Shown one piece after another: positions 37,036-46,159 of a DNA stretch of 53,791 nt. The stretch's first letter is position 1; every line of letters starts with the position of its first letter. The stretch lies in the IMG/VR virus record IMGVR_UViG_3300048041_000085, positions 1 through 53,791 of that record, one strand, 5' to 3'. The position numbers and the translations under genes were made by a program. This DNA is from a virus. The notes below the pieces were generated by a model. It was not told the DNA's origin. It saw only the letters and a list, made by a program, of their open reading frames with translations, and did not search any database.

Positions 37036-38670
37036 TTATCTCCCGATTACTTTTTTATAATAAGTCATGAGACCATGAGAGGCGGGTGGCAATTCATCAT
37101 GATTGGAGACCTTGTGACGTCTAATTTCTTTTGTAACTTTACGGAGTCTTTCCGCGCCTTTTTCAAAACAACCTTCACCTAGAGCACCAACCAATAAAGG
37201 CGGCGTCGTATCCTCACCGTTAGCGACAGCGACATTTACTTGACGAAGCTTCCCACCTGGTTGGCTCTTTATCTGTTCCATTAATTTATCTTTATGAAGG
37301 GGAAGGAGTTCTTTTTTGATGAATTTTTCAAACTCTCTAATATCTTTATGACCCTCTTTAGTCGTGCCATCGCCTAAGGCACTCACTGTATGCGCATCAT
37401 GAACCCACGTTTTTTCAGGAAGTTTATCTAGGATAAGATCTTCTTGACCTTTCCCCTTACCAATAAGAGGCACACCCTTTGTCGAATAATCTTTGACCAG
37501 ACCGCCTTTTTTATATCTCCTATGAGGATTATACCCCTTGGTTTCCCATTCCTTTGTAAATGAATCTAATGTTTGATAAGGATTCTTTGTTTTTGCACGA
37601 CCATAATGCTCATTATATGCAGGCTCTGCATATCCATAAAGTTGAGACGATAGACCTTGTGCATTATAAGCTTTTTGCGATTCTTCTAAGCTCTTTTTAT
37701 GAGATTCAGCATAAGCATCTTCTTTTTTCTCTCTTTGTTTATCTCCCTTATTCCCTAAGAGATAACCGGCGCCCATTAAACCGGCAGGCACTAGATAATT
37801 TCCCATGCCGGCCGTCATACTCATAGCAGCAGGTGCTGTGGTTGCTGCTGCCCCTGTGGTTGCAAGACCAGGCATTGCTGCTCCTGTGGTTCCATTAATG
37901 ATAGGAGCACCTACCGCAGCAGCTCCTTGACCAACTCCCATAGCACTCATCCCCGATCCTGCTGCTGCCCCATAAAAGGCATTTGGGATAGCGGCTTTCA
38001 GGGCATTATTAGAACCAAAGAAACTTTGCCCCGTAACACCGCGTCCCAATGCATTTCCTGCATAAGCTCCAGCTGCTGCTCCCATAGGACCACCGACAGC
38101 AAAACCGGCAACAGTACCAGCAACCGTTGCAACAACACGAACAGTAGATTTAACGATGTTTCCAATGCTGCTAAAAAACCCAAACTGCGGGAGATCAAAG
38201 GTTGGGTCATTGTGTCCCCCCCCTTGAAGCTTAGATAAAAAGTGAACAACATCAACCGGCATCATAACGATAAATTCATCATCAGGTGTTGTTGCTGCTT
38301 CCTCCATTTTATCGACAGCAGGCTCATCATCTGAAGGAATCGGGATAAAAAGATCTTGGGGCAAAGGTGTTTCCATCTGCTTCGCAATATCTTCTGTTAA
38401 TCCTTCTCCCGTTTTCGCTGATTGTGCTAATTGAATAAACGCCTCTTTAATATGTGTAAGACGTAATAGATGACTTAAGCGTGAGTATTCTCTCAGACCA
38501 GTTTTTGGATCAACATATTGTCCATTGGGGTTTTCTTGATCAGCCTGCAAAATATTAAAGCCGATCACTTCATCTTTTGACAAATGAACCGGGACTAATT
38601 CAGGTGATTTAGACGCATGATGTTGCTTATTCATGCTCTGGACTTGATGCTTACGATCTTTTTCAGCCAT
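37036..38670 (-). CDS. Virion protein with Gly/Ala-rich membrane-active region
   Basis: This 544-aa protein has an N-terminal charged region, then a hydrophobic Gly/Ala-rich stretch (about 165-300: VVATVAGTVAGFAVGGPMGA and related). The remainder is soluble, with RRYKKGGLVKDY near 390. A membrane-active segment in a late structural gene suggests a pore or ejection role. The N-terminal ELVPVHLSKDEVIGFNILQ segment resembles parts of phage proteins of unknown role. Confidence 0.5.
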   Translation of the reverse strand: MAEKDRKHQVQSMNKQHHASKSPELVPVHLSKDEVIGFNILQADQENPNGQYVDPKTGLREYSRLSHLLRLTHIKEAFIQLAQSAKTGEGLTEDIAKQMETPLPQDLFIPIPSDDEPAVDKMEEAATTPDDEFIVMMPVDVVHFLSKLQGGGHNDPTFDLPQFGFFSSIGNIVKSTVRVVATVAGTVAGFAVGGPMGAAAGAYAGNALGRGVTGQSFFGSNNALKAAIPNAFYGAAAGSGMSAMGVGQGAAAVGAPIINGTTGAAMPGLATTGAAATTAPAAMSMTAGMGNYLVPAGLMGAGYLLGNKGDKQREKKEDAYAESHKKSLEESQKAYNAQGLSSQLYGYAEPAYNEHYGRAKTKNPYQTLDSFTKEWETKGYNPHRRYKKGGLVKDYSTKGVPLIGKGKGQEDLILDKLPEKTWVHDAHTVSALGDGTTKEGHKDIREFEKFIKKELLPLHKDKLMEQIKSQPGGKLRQVNVAVANGEDTTPPLLVGALGEGCFEKGAERLRKVTKEIRRHKVSNHDELPPASHGLMTYYKKVIGR

Positions 38671-38693
38671 AAAAAATACTCACGTTTTCATTA

Positions 38694-39986
38694 TTAACGA
38701 TAATTACCGCCGCCTTGATATTGTTGAGGCTGATACTGGTTTTGGTATTGACTGTTACCACCGCCATATCCGCCGCCCTGGCCTTGAGCACCAAATTGCT
38801 GTTGACGTTGTTGCAACATTTGCATTTGTCGTTGATTATTTTGCATCTGGTTTTGATCATATTGATTGGCTTGATTTTGACCATATTGATTGGCTTGGTT
38901 CATCGCATTTTGACCATATTGAGTACCTTGATTCATTTGGTTTTGACCGTACTGCGTCCCTTGATGAAGTCCTTGGGATGCACGATTTGCCAAATTAGAG
39001 ATCATATCTTGACCCATTCGGTTCATATTAGACATCGCATTTTGCCCATATTGGTTCGCTTGTCCAATACCTTGTTGACCTTGTTGATTCATTTGATTCA
39101 TTTGGTTTTGTGCTTGCCCCGGTTGATAATTACCTTGTGGTTGTCCGCCGCCACCCATCATACTCCCAAGACCTCCCATGCCTGCGCCTAATAAAGCACC
39201 TTCAGGGCCACCTTCCATTAATCCTGTAAGGCCTCCTTGAATCATGCCTGGGGCAGCTGTTCCTATCGCATGCATAGCTTGATTGCCCATATTTCCAAGG
39301 AATTTACCAGCTGAGCCAATACCATTTTTAATACCGCTAAAGATACTACCTAAGCCAAAATATTCTGGATGGCCAGTATGAGGATTCTTATTTTCGCGGT
39401 GATCACCGCTTAAATCCTTAACAGTTTTATCAAAGATTCTACGTGTATTCCCGCCAATATAAGCCATCTCACTATCACCGAAACGACCTTTTCTCTTCAA
39501 TTCATCAATATGGCGTTTAGATTCACCTATTTGACCACCGGATGCGTGCTTCTCAAATACTTTTCTAAAAGCTTCTTCACCGCCTGGAGTTGAAAGCATA
39601 ATCTCAATTTTTTTATAATGAGGTGTCTTTGTGCCAGGAACAGTTGTACGTCCACCTTGTTGATCATCAAGTACTTCAAGTTCCTTAGGATTGAAATGCG
39701 CAAGGTGAAGTTCCATAGGCTTCTTGCGTTTTTTCTCATGCCGTTCTTCTTCGCGATCATCTTCATCTTTCGGTTCATATGTTAAAGAAAAATCCCTAAA
39801 TATTTGATGATTTTGAGAATGATTTTTCTCATGCTGTGGGGCTTCAGTATTAAAATATCTCATGGGTGGTTGCTCCTGTTGTGGTGGTTCTTCTGGTTTT
39901 TTGTATTGTGACCTAGGCATTACTCCTAATCTTTTCTGAATCTCAGGATCGTGGAGAGCCCCTATCACATTTCCCATAAAGCCCAT
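38694..39986 (-). CDS. Gln/Asn-rich virion protein
   Basis: The 430-aa protein has a charged N-terminal half and a Gly/Met-rich centre (about 225-280). The C-terminal half is built of degenerate Gln/Asn/Gly units such as ANQYGQN and MNQGTQYGQN. The DNA carries matching short tandem repeats (about 38830-39110). It is probably a flexible internal or ejection protein. The repeats could vary in number by slippage. Confidence 0.5.
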   Translation of the reverse strand: MGFMGNVIGALHDPEIQKRLGVMPRSQYKKPEEPPQQEQPPMRYFNTEAPQHEKNHSQNHQIFRDFSLTYEPKDEDDREEERHEKKRKKPMELHLAHFNPKELEVLDDQQGGRTTVPGTKTPHYKKIEIMLSTPGGEEAFRKVFEKHASGGQIGESKRHIDELKRKGRFGDSEMAYIGGNTRRIFDKTVKDLSGDHRENKNPHTGHPEYFGLGSIFSGIKNGIGSAGKFLGNMGNQAMHAIGTAAPGMIQGGLTGLMEGGPEGALLGAGMGGLGSMMGGGGQPQGNYQPGQAQNQMNQMNQQGQQGIGQANQYGQNAMSNMNRMGQDMISNLANRASQGLHQGTQYGQNQMNQGTQYGQNAMNQANQYGQNQANQYDQNQMQNNQRQMQMLQQRQQQFGAQGQGGGYGGGNSQYQNQYQPQQYQGGGNYR

Positions 39987-39998
39987 AATAAACCTCCT

Positions 39999-40259
39999 TT
40001 AGTTAGTAAAATTAATTGATTGAAGATCCTGGATACATAAATTGGCCCAGTCTCTCCAACTTTCCTCGACAGGAAATTTACCCTTATTACTTAAAGGTAA
40101 ATTGTAAAGTCGATTAACTGAAACAAAATTATTGGCCCATTGCCACCAATTACCAACCTCTTTCATGGGAAGAGGAATAATAAGTTGAGGCAAGCTACGG
40201 GTAAGGTCCGTTGCCCATTTTTCAAATGTCACATAAGAAGAAGGATTCATAATTATCAT
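39999..40259 (-). CDS. Small late-operon protein, W-rich
   Basis: The 86-aa protein has repeated Trp-Ala patterns (FEKWATDL, WWQWANNF, WRDWANLC), suggesting three short helical units. It is coupled to the gp10-like gene by an ATGA overlap. Small proteins of this kind occur beside tail genes, but the function is unknown. Confidence 0.5.
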   Translation of the reverse strand: MIIMNPSSYVTFEKWATDLTRSLPQLIIPLPMKEVGNWWQWANNFVSVNRLYNLPLSNKGKFPVEESWRDWANLCIQDLQSINFTN

Positions 40260-41824
40260 GTTGTCGGACCCGGACGTTGATCATCGGTTGATTTCATGTA
40301 AAGCATGGTTTTACCCATTACAAAATTACCACCGATTACGTTAGAAACAAATGTAATTGTAAATATAGAACCCTTTATTCTAACATTTAAGAACTGGTCA
40401 GTTTGAGTAAAGGGGAAATTATCAGTCTGTCTTGTTAATGAATTTGGATAACCTTGATAATTGACGTAGAAATACATATCACCGGTTTGTTTGACATCTA
40501 AAACAACCGTGTCTAAATCAAGAACTTGGGCTTGTGGATTTTGTTCCCACATATTTATCATCTTACTCGTAATGTAAGCAACAATCGGGGTAAAAGTATT
40601 GAATTGAACTAAATCAGTACCGATTTCATGCAAATAAAGCGGATATAAAGAATTTCCCCCATTTTTAACCGGAGCGGAAGAAGTTAGAACGGGATAAGGC
40701 ACCACAGATCCAGAAGGTAGACCTGAGCTTCTATTGATCTGATTTGTATCATACCAATTTCCTGTTTGAATATTATAAACAACCGCCCAATTCGGTTCTG
40801 TCGCTTCTCCGTAACAAAAACAAAACCAAACTTCATTCCATTTTGTAATCGCGAAGGCAAATGTTTTACCTCTCTCATTCGGATTAATGTTTTCAAAGAA
40901 CCAATCCTTATTAACTTCATTAGGAAGTTCTTGCACAGAACCATTATACATCCAGAATGAATCGGTACCCACCCAGTAAAAATAAGGATCAAAAGAGACA
41001 ACACATTTTGAGGAAAGAAGTGTTGATCGGGTTGATACATAAGACATTAAAAATGCCGTATCTGTATTATCACCGGCAACATAATTCGGATTAATATAAA
41101 TTGTTGCTACAGAATTAAGGGACCATAAAAGAGCGGCTCCAGTTTGACCCGATCTTACAGTTGCCCCATAAACAAATTTTGATGTACCTAGTTGTGCGAC
41201 ATTATCTGTCGGCCACTCATTAATCTCCGCTCCATTATTCCATTTTGCAAAACCATTGCTGCCATAAACAACAATAAAGGAACCGAGACAAAGGACGCCG
41301 CCTGCGGTTGTAATTGTTACGCTTGTTGATGTATCAATAATCGGTTGAAAGGCTGCTGCATCTCCCAAAACCCCATAATATAGAGGTGTTTCGTTTAAAT
41401 CACCAATATCTAGTAAATCAGAAGAAACGTTTGTAATCACATAAGTAACGGGTCCAGGTGCCATAGAAGGCACATAAGCAATAGAGTCGAATGTCCAGTT
41501 GTTATTGGCATTAGAAGTAAAGCCTATATTAGGCGTACAATCAGATTCGGGTGAGCTGGTTAAGTTCGAAAAAAGCTGTAAAAAAGTGAGCGTTGATTGC
41601 CTACCTAGATAATAATAACTAAAGCCATCGGCATCATAGCTATACATCGCCCTGACAATTTCACCATTCCCATTAGCAATAAGTTGTACTCCACCTATCT
41701 TTTGAGGCCTACCTCTATAAAATCGCGTCCATGAGCCATCCGTATGTAAAGTTGTATCAAAAACAGTCCCATCGCGCTGAATGCCAACATCACTTCTAAG
41801 AGGTAAGTAGAAATTAGAAGCCAT
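40256..41824 (-). CDS. P22 gp10-like tail hub / DNA-stabilisation protein
   Basis: The 522-aa protein shows a beta-propeller pattern with repeated strands. The typical FDPYFYWVGTDSFWMYNGSV, then ITKWNEVWFCFCYGE and WAVVYNIQTGNWYD, resembles the gp10-type packaged-DNA stabilisation proteins of P22-like phages. It plugs the portal after packaging and forms the tail hub. It lies in a row with a gp4-like adaptor and fibre genes. Assignment is by pattern. Confidence 0.65.
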   Translation of the reverse strand: MASNFYLPLRSDVGIQRDGTVFDTTLHTDGSWTRFYRGRPQKIGGVQLIANGNGEIVRAMYSYDADGFSYYYLGRQSTLTFLQLFSNLTSSPESDCTPNIGFTSNANNNWTFDSIAYVPSMAPGPVTYVITNVSSDLLDIGDLNETPLYYGVLGDAAAFQPIIDTSTSVTITTAGGVLCLGSFIVVYGSNGFAKWNNGAEINEWPTDNVAQLGTSKFVYGATVRSGQTGAALLWSLNSVATIYINPNYVAGDNTDTAFLMSYVSTRSTLLSSKCVVSFDPYFYWVGTDSFWMYNGSVQELPNEVNKDWFFENINPNERGKTFAFAITKWNEVWFCFCYGEATEPNWAVVYNIQTGNWYDTNQINRSSGLPSGSVVPYPVLTSSAPVKNGGNSLYPLYLHEIGTDLVQFNTFTPIVAYITSKMINMWEQNPQAQVLDLDTVVLDVKQTGDMYFYVNYQGYPNSLTRQTDNFPFTQTDQFLNVRIKGSIFTITFVSNVIGGNFVMGKTMLYMKSTDDQRPGPTT

Positions 41825-43358
41825 ATGCCCTCATAACAGAATAAATATTTATTCCTGCTTGCTGATATGAGTAAGTTGGCGTGTTAACCTCAACATTTAA
41901 AGTAATTAATGATGATGAAATCGACGTCACAACAGTACCACCAACATAAGTATCAATCGTTGATGTGCTTGTTGTGTATTGTATGCCTGATGTGAGATGA
42001 CCGTTAAAAGTATAACTAATAGTATTTGTAGGTACGATAATAGGCGAAAAATAGAGTGATCCAGCCGCTTTAAAAGCAACAACTTCTGTGCCGTTGTTTG
42101 TAACCCCCAAACATGAATTCGTGGTATCTAGATAAAGACCTGTATTCGTATCATTGGTAAATGTTAGCGAAGGCGCTCCCGCAGTTCCATTCGGCAAATA
42201 GATAATTTCATTGATAATGATATTTGGAGAAAGATAAAGATGTGTACCATCAGTAAAGGTCGTTATCGCTGCTCCCGGTAAAACCGTGTAGATATAAGTA
42301 GGGTTCGTTTCATTTAGAATCGAGACGGACAAAGAGTTTGTCGTAGATAAATTATTAATGAAATATTGCTGGACAAGGGATGCCGGAAAAGTAACGTCAA
42401 CATTGGGATAAGGCGAAGAGCCGTAAGTTCCTTGAAACGTTTGAATCTGATTGGCTGCATCAGATGTCGAAACCGTAACTGTTCCCCCAGACGTTGCTAA
42501 ACTATAGGATATGTTTTGAATGGCATATTGTGCATTCGAACTATAAGCAAAGGTAAACCAATTTCCATCTCCATCCGAGATAAAGAATGTAGATTCACCA
42601 GATTGAAGCTGAATGACAGAAGGTAGAGAAGTATTTGAATCAGCCTCATCATTTAAAAGATCGGGAGCGGTTGTATAGACACTCACGACGCCGCCTGTGG
42701 TTGAACGATTCTGTAAACCTGTTATAAATCCATTACCAACCGTTGTGCTTAGATCGAAAATATAATTTCCAGAGCCAGCTGTCCAGGTAACAATCGTGCC
42801 TCTATCACTTGGATTTCCGATATAATCTGTTCCGGAATAAGTATAAACTTTTGTGTTGAGTTTAAGGTAGGCACCAAAAGCCCCCAGACCACCAGAATTA
42901 GATTCTGGAGGTGAACTACTATTAGAAGTTGGGTCAATTAAATCTGAAGCAATGACAGAAGAAGAACCGGCACCAAGAGTTAGAAAAACATTCCAGTTAC
43001 CCCCTGAAGTCGTATTATCCGTATTGCCGGCAAAATATGCTAGACCTGGGTCACAAATTCCAATTGTTACACCCTCAAAATTTAAGAGTGTGACCGCTTC
43101 AACGCCCTGATTATAAATAATTGTCGATTGAATCGTTGAGGAATACAAAGCATTTGGCATCGTAATAGTATACGTATTTGTCCCTGTACCATTTACCTGT
43201 ATGAATTGAGTAAATGGATAGAGCGTTGACGGATTTTGAAAGACCCATTCTAGCTGTACGTTTTCATTGCCACCATTAAAGGTAAGATTTAAATAGCTAA
43301 CATCTGTCGGCTGAATCGGTGAATTTGTGAATATATTAACAAAACTATTAAACGACAT
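41814..43358 (-). CDS. Tail-associated beta-rich protein
   Basis: The 514-aa protein is Thr/Ser/Asn-rich with regular beta-strand patterns throughout and no Lys-rich part. It includes INEIIYLPNGTAGAPSLTFTNDTNTGLYLD, split about residue 395, a motif common in phage fibres (the T-x-DTNTGLY motif). It overlaps the gp10-like gene by 11 bases. It is a candidate tail spike or fibre. Confidence 0.6.
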   Translation of the reverse strand: MSFNSFVNIFTNSPIQPTDVSYLNLTFNGGNENVQLEWVFQNPSTLYPFTQFIQVNGTGTNTYTITMPNALYSSTIQSTIIYNQGVEAVTLLNFEGVTIGICDPGLAYFAGNTDNTTSGGNWNVFLTLGAGSSSVIASDLIDPTSNSSSPPESNSGGLGAFGAYLKLNTKVYTYSGTDYIGNPSDRGTIVTWTAGSGNYIFDLSTTVGNGFITGLQNRSTTGGVVSVYTTAPDLLNDEADSNTSLPSVIQLQSGESTFFISDGDGNWFTFAYSSNAQYAIQNISYSLATSGGTVTVSTSDAANQIQTFQGTYGSSPYPNVDVTFPASLVQQYFINNLSTTNSLSVSILNETNPTYIYTVLPGAAITTFTDGTHLYLSPNIIINEIIYLPNGTAGAPSLTFTNDTNTGLYLDTTNSCLGVTNNGTEVVAFKAAGSLYFSPIIVPTNTISYTFNGHLTSGIQYTTSTSTIDTYVGGTVVTSISSSLITLNVEVNTPTYSYQQAGINIYSVMRAYGF

Positions 43359-43361
43359 TTA

Positions 43362-44012
43362 TTAATCCTTTTGAGCGTTAGCGGTGCGATCCATTTTGCG
43401 CCCCGAATTGTAGTTTTGATAAGCTTGTACGCGTTTTTGATAAAGGCCATCGTATTTTTGAGACAGAGCATCATTCTCAAGAAATGCGTAAGCAAAGCTC
43501 ATTGTTCCTAAAAACAAGAGATCATACATTTGTTGAGTGAGAAAATTTGTCTGAGTTGAATTATTCAATTGTGGGCTATTTGTATCAAAAGCTAATAAAA
43601 AGGTGTTAGAAACGGTTGGTGTAGGAGATACAATTAAGTAGTCCAACCCATAGTTAGAATAATAACGCGGCAAGACATTATTCGGAGATACTCCCCCTAC
43701 AGTCGGATTAAAGTTTTGGATAAATTCAAGGGGTGCATATTGAAGGACGACAATTTCATTTGACATCGGATCAACATACGAGAACGTTAAGTTTGATCCC
43801 CATAGAGAGGGTACGGAAACAATATTATTATCTGGTGTAAAGTTTCCCGTTACATAGAATTGACTAACCATTGTCGGACAATCTATAAAGATCTCTTGTT
43901 GAGCAAGATTAATAAAATTAGGGATTTCATTAATAAAATCCGTGTCATTTCTGCGTGTCCAGATAGGGATTTCTGCAAGAAGACCGTTAAATGTGGTTAA
44001 TGTATTTACCAT
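43362..44012 (-). CDS. Head-tail adaptor/tail tubular-like protein
   Basis: The 216-aa protein has an N-terminal helical pair (FINLAQQEIFIDCPTMVSQF) followed by a beta region (GNFTPDNNIVSVPSLWGS, YLIVSPTP) and a helical C-terminus. This is the layout of adaptor/tail-tube proteins of short-tailed phages. It starts 1 base after the 234-aa gene stops. Confidence 0.55.
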   Translation of the reverse strand: MVNTLTTFNGLLAEIPIWTRRNDTDFINEIPNFINLAQQEIFIDCPTMVSQFYVTGNFTPDNNIVSVPSLWGSNLTFSYVDPMSNEIVVLQYAPLEFIQNFNPTVGGVSPNNVLPRYYSNYGLDYLIVSPTPTVSNTFLLAFDTNSPQLNNSTQTNFLTQQMYDLLFLGTMSFAYAFLENDALSQKYDGLYQKRVQAYQNYNSGRKMDRTANAQKD

Positions 44013-44013
44013 G

Positions 44014-44718
44014 CTACGGTTGCATATTCGTTGTTACGGAAAAATAATAATTCAATCCCGCATTGCCATTTAATCCGAAACTGTTACTCCCTGTATTCTG
44101 AATATAAATAGATGCATTAAACGGACTATCTGTAAAAGCAGCTAAGGAATCAGAAGTAGTAATAGGTGTGTTTGCATAAGTATAAGTAAAGGCAAGAGCA
44201 CCCGATGTTAAATTCATAACATTTGAAGATTGAACAATCGGCGTAAATCCTGTGGATTGAGCAACAACAGAATTATTCCCTGAAACGCTGGTCCCTGCAA
44301 CAACACTAAAGTTATTATTAAGAATGTTACCGTTTGGAAATTGAAGAACACTGTAATAAACAATAAAGTTTCCGGCTGCTGCTGCATTTATTCTCAAAGC
44401 AAGATAAGGGTTATTAACCACATATTGGAACCCGTCATTAACGATCGGTATAGCTGTATTAGCCGCAACTAAGGAAGAAGGTGCACATCTTATGGGAATA
44501 GCCGGTCCTGCATTCGTGGTACTTGAAGCAAGGACATAGTTAAAGAGGGGAACCCCGCCGCCAATAGATTGTGTCGAAATAATCGTTAAATATTTCAAGA
44601 TAGATATAGTTCCCGCACTAACAGGCGTTCCACCACCAATGGGAAAATAGAGATATCCCGAGTCACCAACCCCAGGAGCCGTTAAAGTCTGAACATAAGA
44701 ATATTCAATAGAAGCCAT
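44014..44718 (-). CDS. Beta-rich virion protein, unknown
   Basis: The 234-aa protein is Ala/Thr/Ser/Asn-rich and beta-rich with no Lys and almost no charge, typical for a surface-exposed phage protein. It resembles in style the product of 51709-52422, but I cannot prove homology. Confidence 0.5.
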   Translation of the reverse strand: MASIEYSYVQTLTAPGVGDSGYLYFPIGGGTPVSAGTISILKYLTIISTQSIGGGVPLFNYVLASSTTNAGPAIPIRCAPSSLVAANTAIPIVNDGFQYVVNNPYLALRINAAAAGNFIVYYSVLQFPNGNILNNNFSVVAGTSVSGNNSVVAQSTGFTPIVQSSNVMNLTSGALAFTYTYANTPITTSDSLAAFTDSPFNASIYIQNTGSNSFGLNGNAGLNYYFSVTTNMQP

Positions 44719-44727
44719 GTCTTATCC

Positions 44728-45759
44728 TTACAGAGTTAGCATTTGATTATAAGATGTTATAAAATCAATATCAGCTGGGAATTGAGCACCGTAAATATCT
44801 TGAATCTGAAGTTTAGGCATCGTTATAATACCGGTCACATTGTCTCTGGTTTGGACGATTTGAGGTGCAGAACCATAAACACTGTTTTTTGTATAATTGG
44901 AAACTATTTTAGAATTAACGAGTAGACTTGCTTGATACGTTGCATAAGCATTTAGCTGAGTATTTAGTTTCGTATCATTTCCATAAACATAATAGCTAAC
45001 CTGGAGCTGTGTTGTCCCGTTTGGCAGGGTACCTTGAGCTGCAAGGTAAACAGTTCCACGCGCATCATTATAAGAAGGAGATGCCGTACTATCATTGAAC
45101 ACAAGACCATTTTGTCTCCAAATATTAGCCCGATCGATAACGCTACTTATTGCAACAGGTGCACCATCCCAATTAATGACAGAAATCGAGTTATTATTAT
45201 TAACCATATAAGGCAAACCGAATATGTTTGAACCCGTCACGGTACAGGTGTTTGAATCTGATATTACAGACCAAGGATAGGCTGAAAAATAAATAGACTG
45301 AAGTATTTTAAATGATTTCACTAACACATTATTTGTTGTCCCATTACTAACAACATTTTCTGTCACAGCATTAAATTGATCATCCCAACCGTTTATCGTA
45401 ATAGTACCAGGATTAGTAAAATTTGTTGCCGAAAATGTAAGGCTAACAGTTCTAGGTGTATCAAATACACAGACGGGTAACCCTTGATAATTAGTAGTTT
45501 GACTACCGTTAAATAAGATGCACCACTGAGTTTGATTTACAAGAGCATAACCCGTAGGATTATTAGCAGTTGTTATCCATGTCGGTTGATTCGCTTCTTG
45601 AGTAACATTATGAATGTTCGACACTAAATTGGTGCTATTCGCAGTACTTTCCGGATAGATTATATAGGTATAGGGAGATACAGAATCTATATATTGATCT
45701 TGAATAGACCCCGTCGCAAAACCGCTATTTAAATTACTGAAATTATTATATGCCGACAT
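44728..45759 (-). CDS. Virion appendage protein, paralogue family
   Basis: The 343-aa protein shares its C-terminal plan with the products of 52432-53316 and of the gene spanning the window ends: NIWR...DARGTVYL, QVSYYVYGNDTKLNTQL and IYGAQFPADIDF. The family is beta-rich and probably part of the virion surface or tail. Confidence 0.55.
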   Translation of the reverse strand: MSAYNNFSNLNSGFATGSIQDQYIDSVSPYTYIIYPESTANSTNLVSNIHNVTQEANQPTWITTANNPTGYALVNQTQWCILFNGSQTTNYQGLPVCVFDTPRTVSLTFSATNFTNPGTITINGWDDQFNAVTENVVSNGTTNNVLVKSFKILQSIYFSAYPWSVISDSNTCTVTGSNIFGLPYMVNNNNSISVINWDGAPVAISSVIDRANIWRQNGLVFNDSTASPSYNDARGTVYLAAQGTLPNGTTQLQVSYYVYGNDTKLNTQLNAYATYQASLLVNSKIVSNYTKNSVYGSAPQIVQTRDNVTGIITMPKLQIQDIYGAQFPADIDFITSYNQMLTL

Positions 45760-45772
45760 GGATTTTTCCTTT

Positions 45773-45817
45773 TTAATAATCTTCTACAATTATGTAGACC
45801 GTGAATGTAGCTGCCAT
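45773..45817 (-). pseudogene. 14-codon remnant of a fibre tip
   Basis: The short frame reads MAATFTVYIIVEDY. Its end resembles the last residues of the two preceding fibre proteins (STGYIIVEGY and GFFTFEGF). GAGGG lies 9 bases upstream. It may be the decayed end of a third tip copy. Confidence 0.35.
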
Positions 45818-45820
45818 AAC

Positions 45821-46159
45821 TTAAAATCCCTCAAAAGTAAAAAATCCGGTACTACCTGAAGATGATAAATTAGCCTGAGTTGTTGTTATGGAGACTACAT
45901 CAGATTGTAAACCATCAGAATTTGTCATATACGTAGGAGGATATGTAAAAGGAACAGGAAAAGTAATAACACTTGTGCCATTAAGTGCATTTGCATAGGC
46001 TACAATTTTTTTATATGTAGGACCTTGAAAAGGTTGATTAAAAATAATTGTCCCAGATACACTCCCATTAACCGTGCTATTTACAAGATTTGTAGAAATC
46101 CCTGTACTTATTTGGAGAACAGAAGTAAATGTTTGAGTATTTTTAATACTAGCCATCAT
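45821..46159 (-). CDS. Stand-alone fibre-tip domain
   Basis: I start at the ATG at 46159 (MMASIKNTQTF), which overlaps the stop of the fibre gene upstream and has AAGGG 7 bases before it. The 113-aa product is a copy of the C-terminal domain of the 467-aa fibre (shared FQG-x-TYKK-x-AYA and TFPVPFT/TFPVAFT). It could assemble with, or replace, that tip in receptor binding. Confidence 0.6.
   Translation of the reverse strand: MMASIKNTQTFTSVLQISTGISTNLVNSTVNGSVSGTIIFNQPFQGPTYKKIVAYANALNGTSVITFPVPFTYPPTYMTNSDGLQSDVVSITTTQANLSSSGSTGFFTFEGF

Noticed and set aside
38830-39110. CRISPR-like regular repeats
   Set aside because: The repeats are degenerate codon repeats for Gln/Asn/Gly within a coding frame. 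No CRISPR array was seen anywhere in the window.
38715-39191. A 158-aa Leu/Ile-rich plus-strand frame
   Set aside because: It is the reverse-strand shadow of the Gln/Asn-rich virion gene and has no ribosome site.
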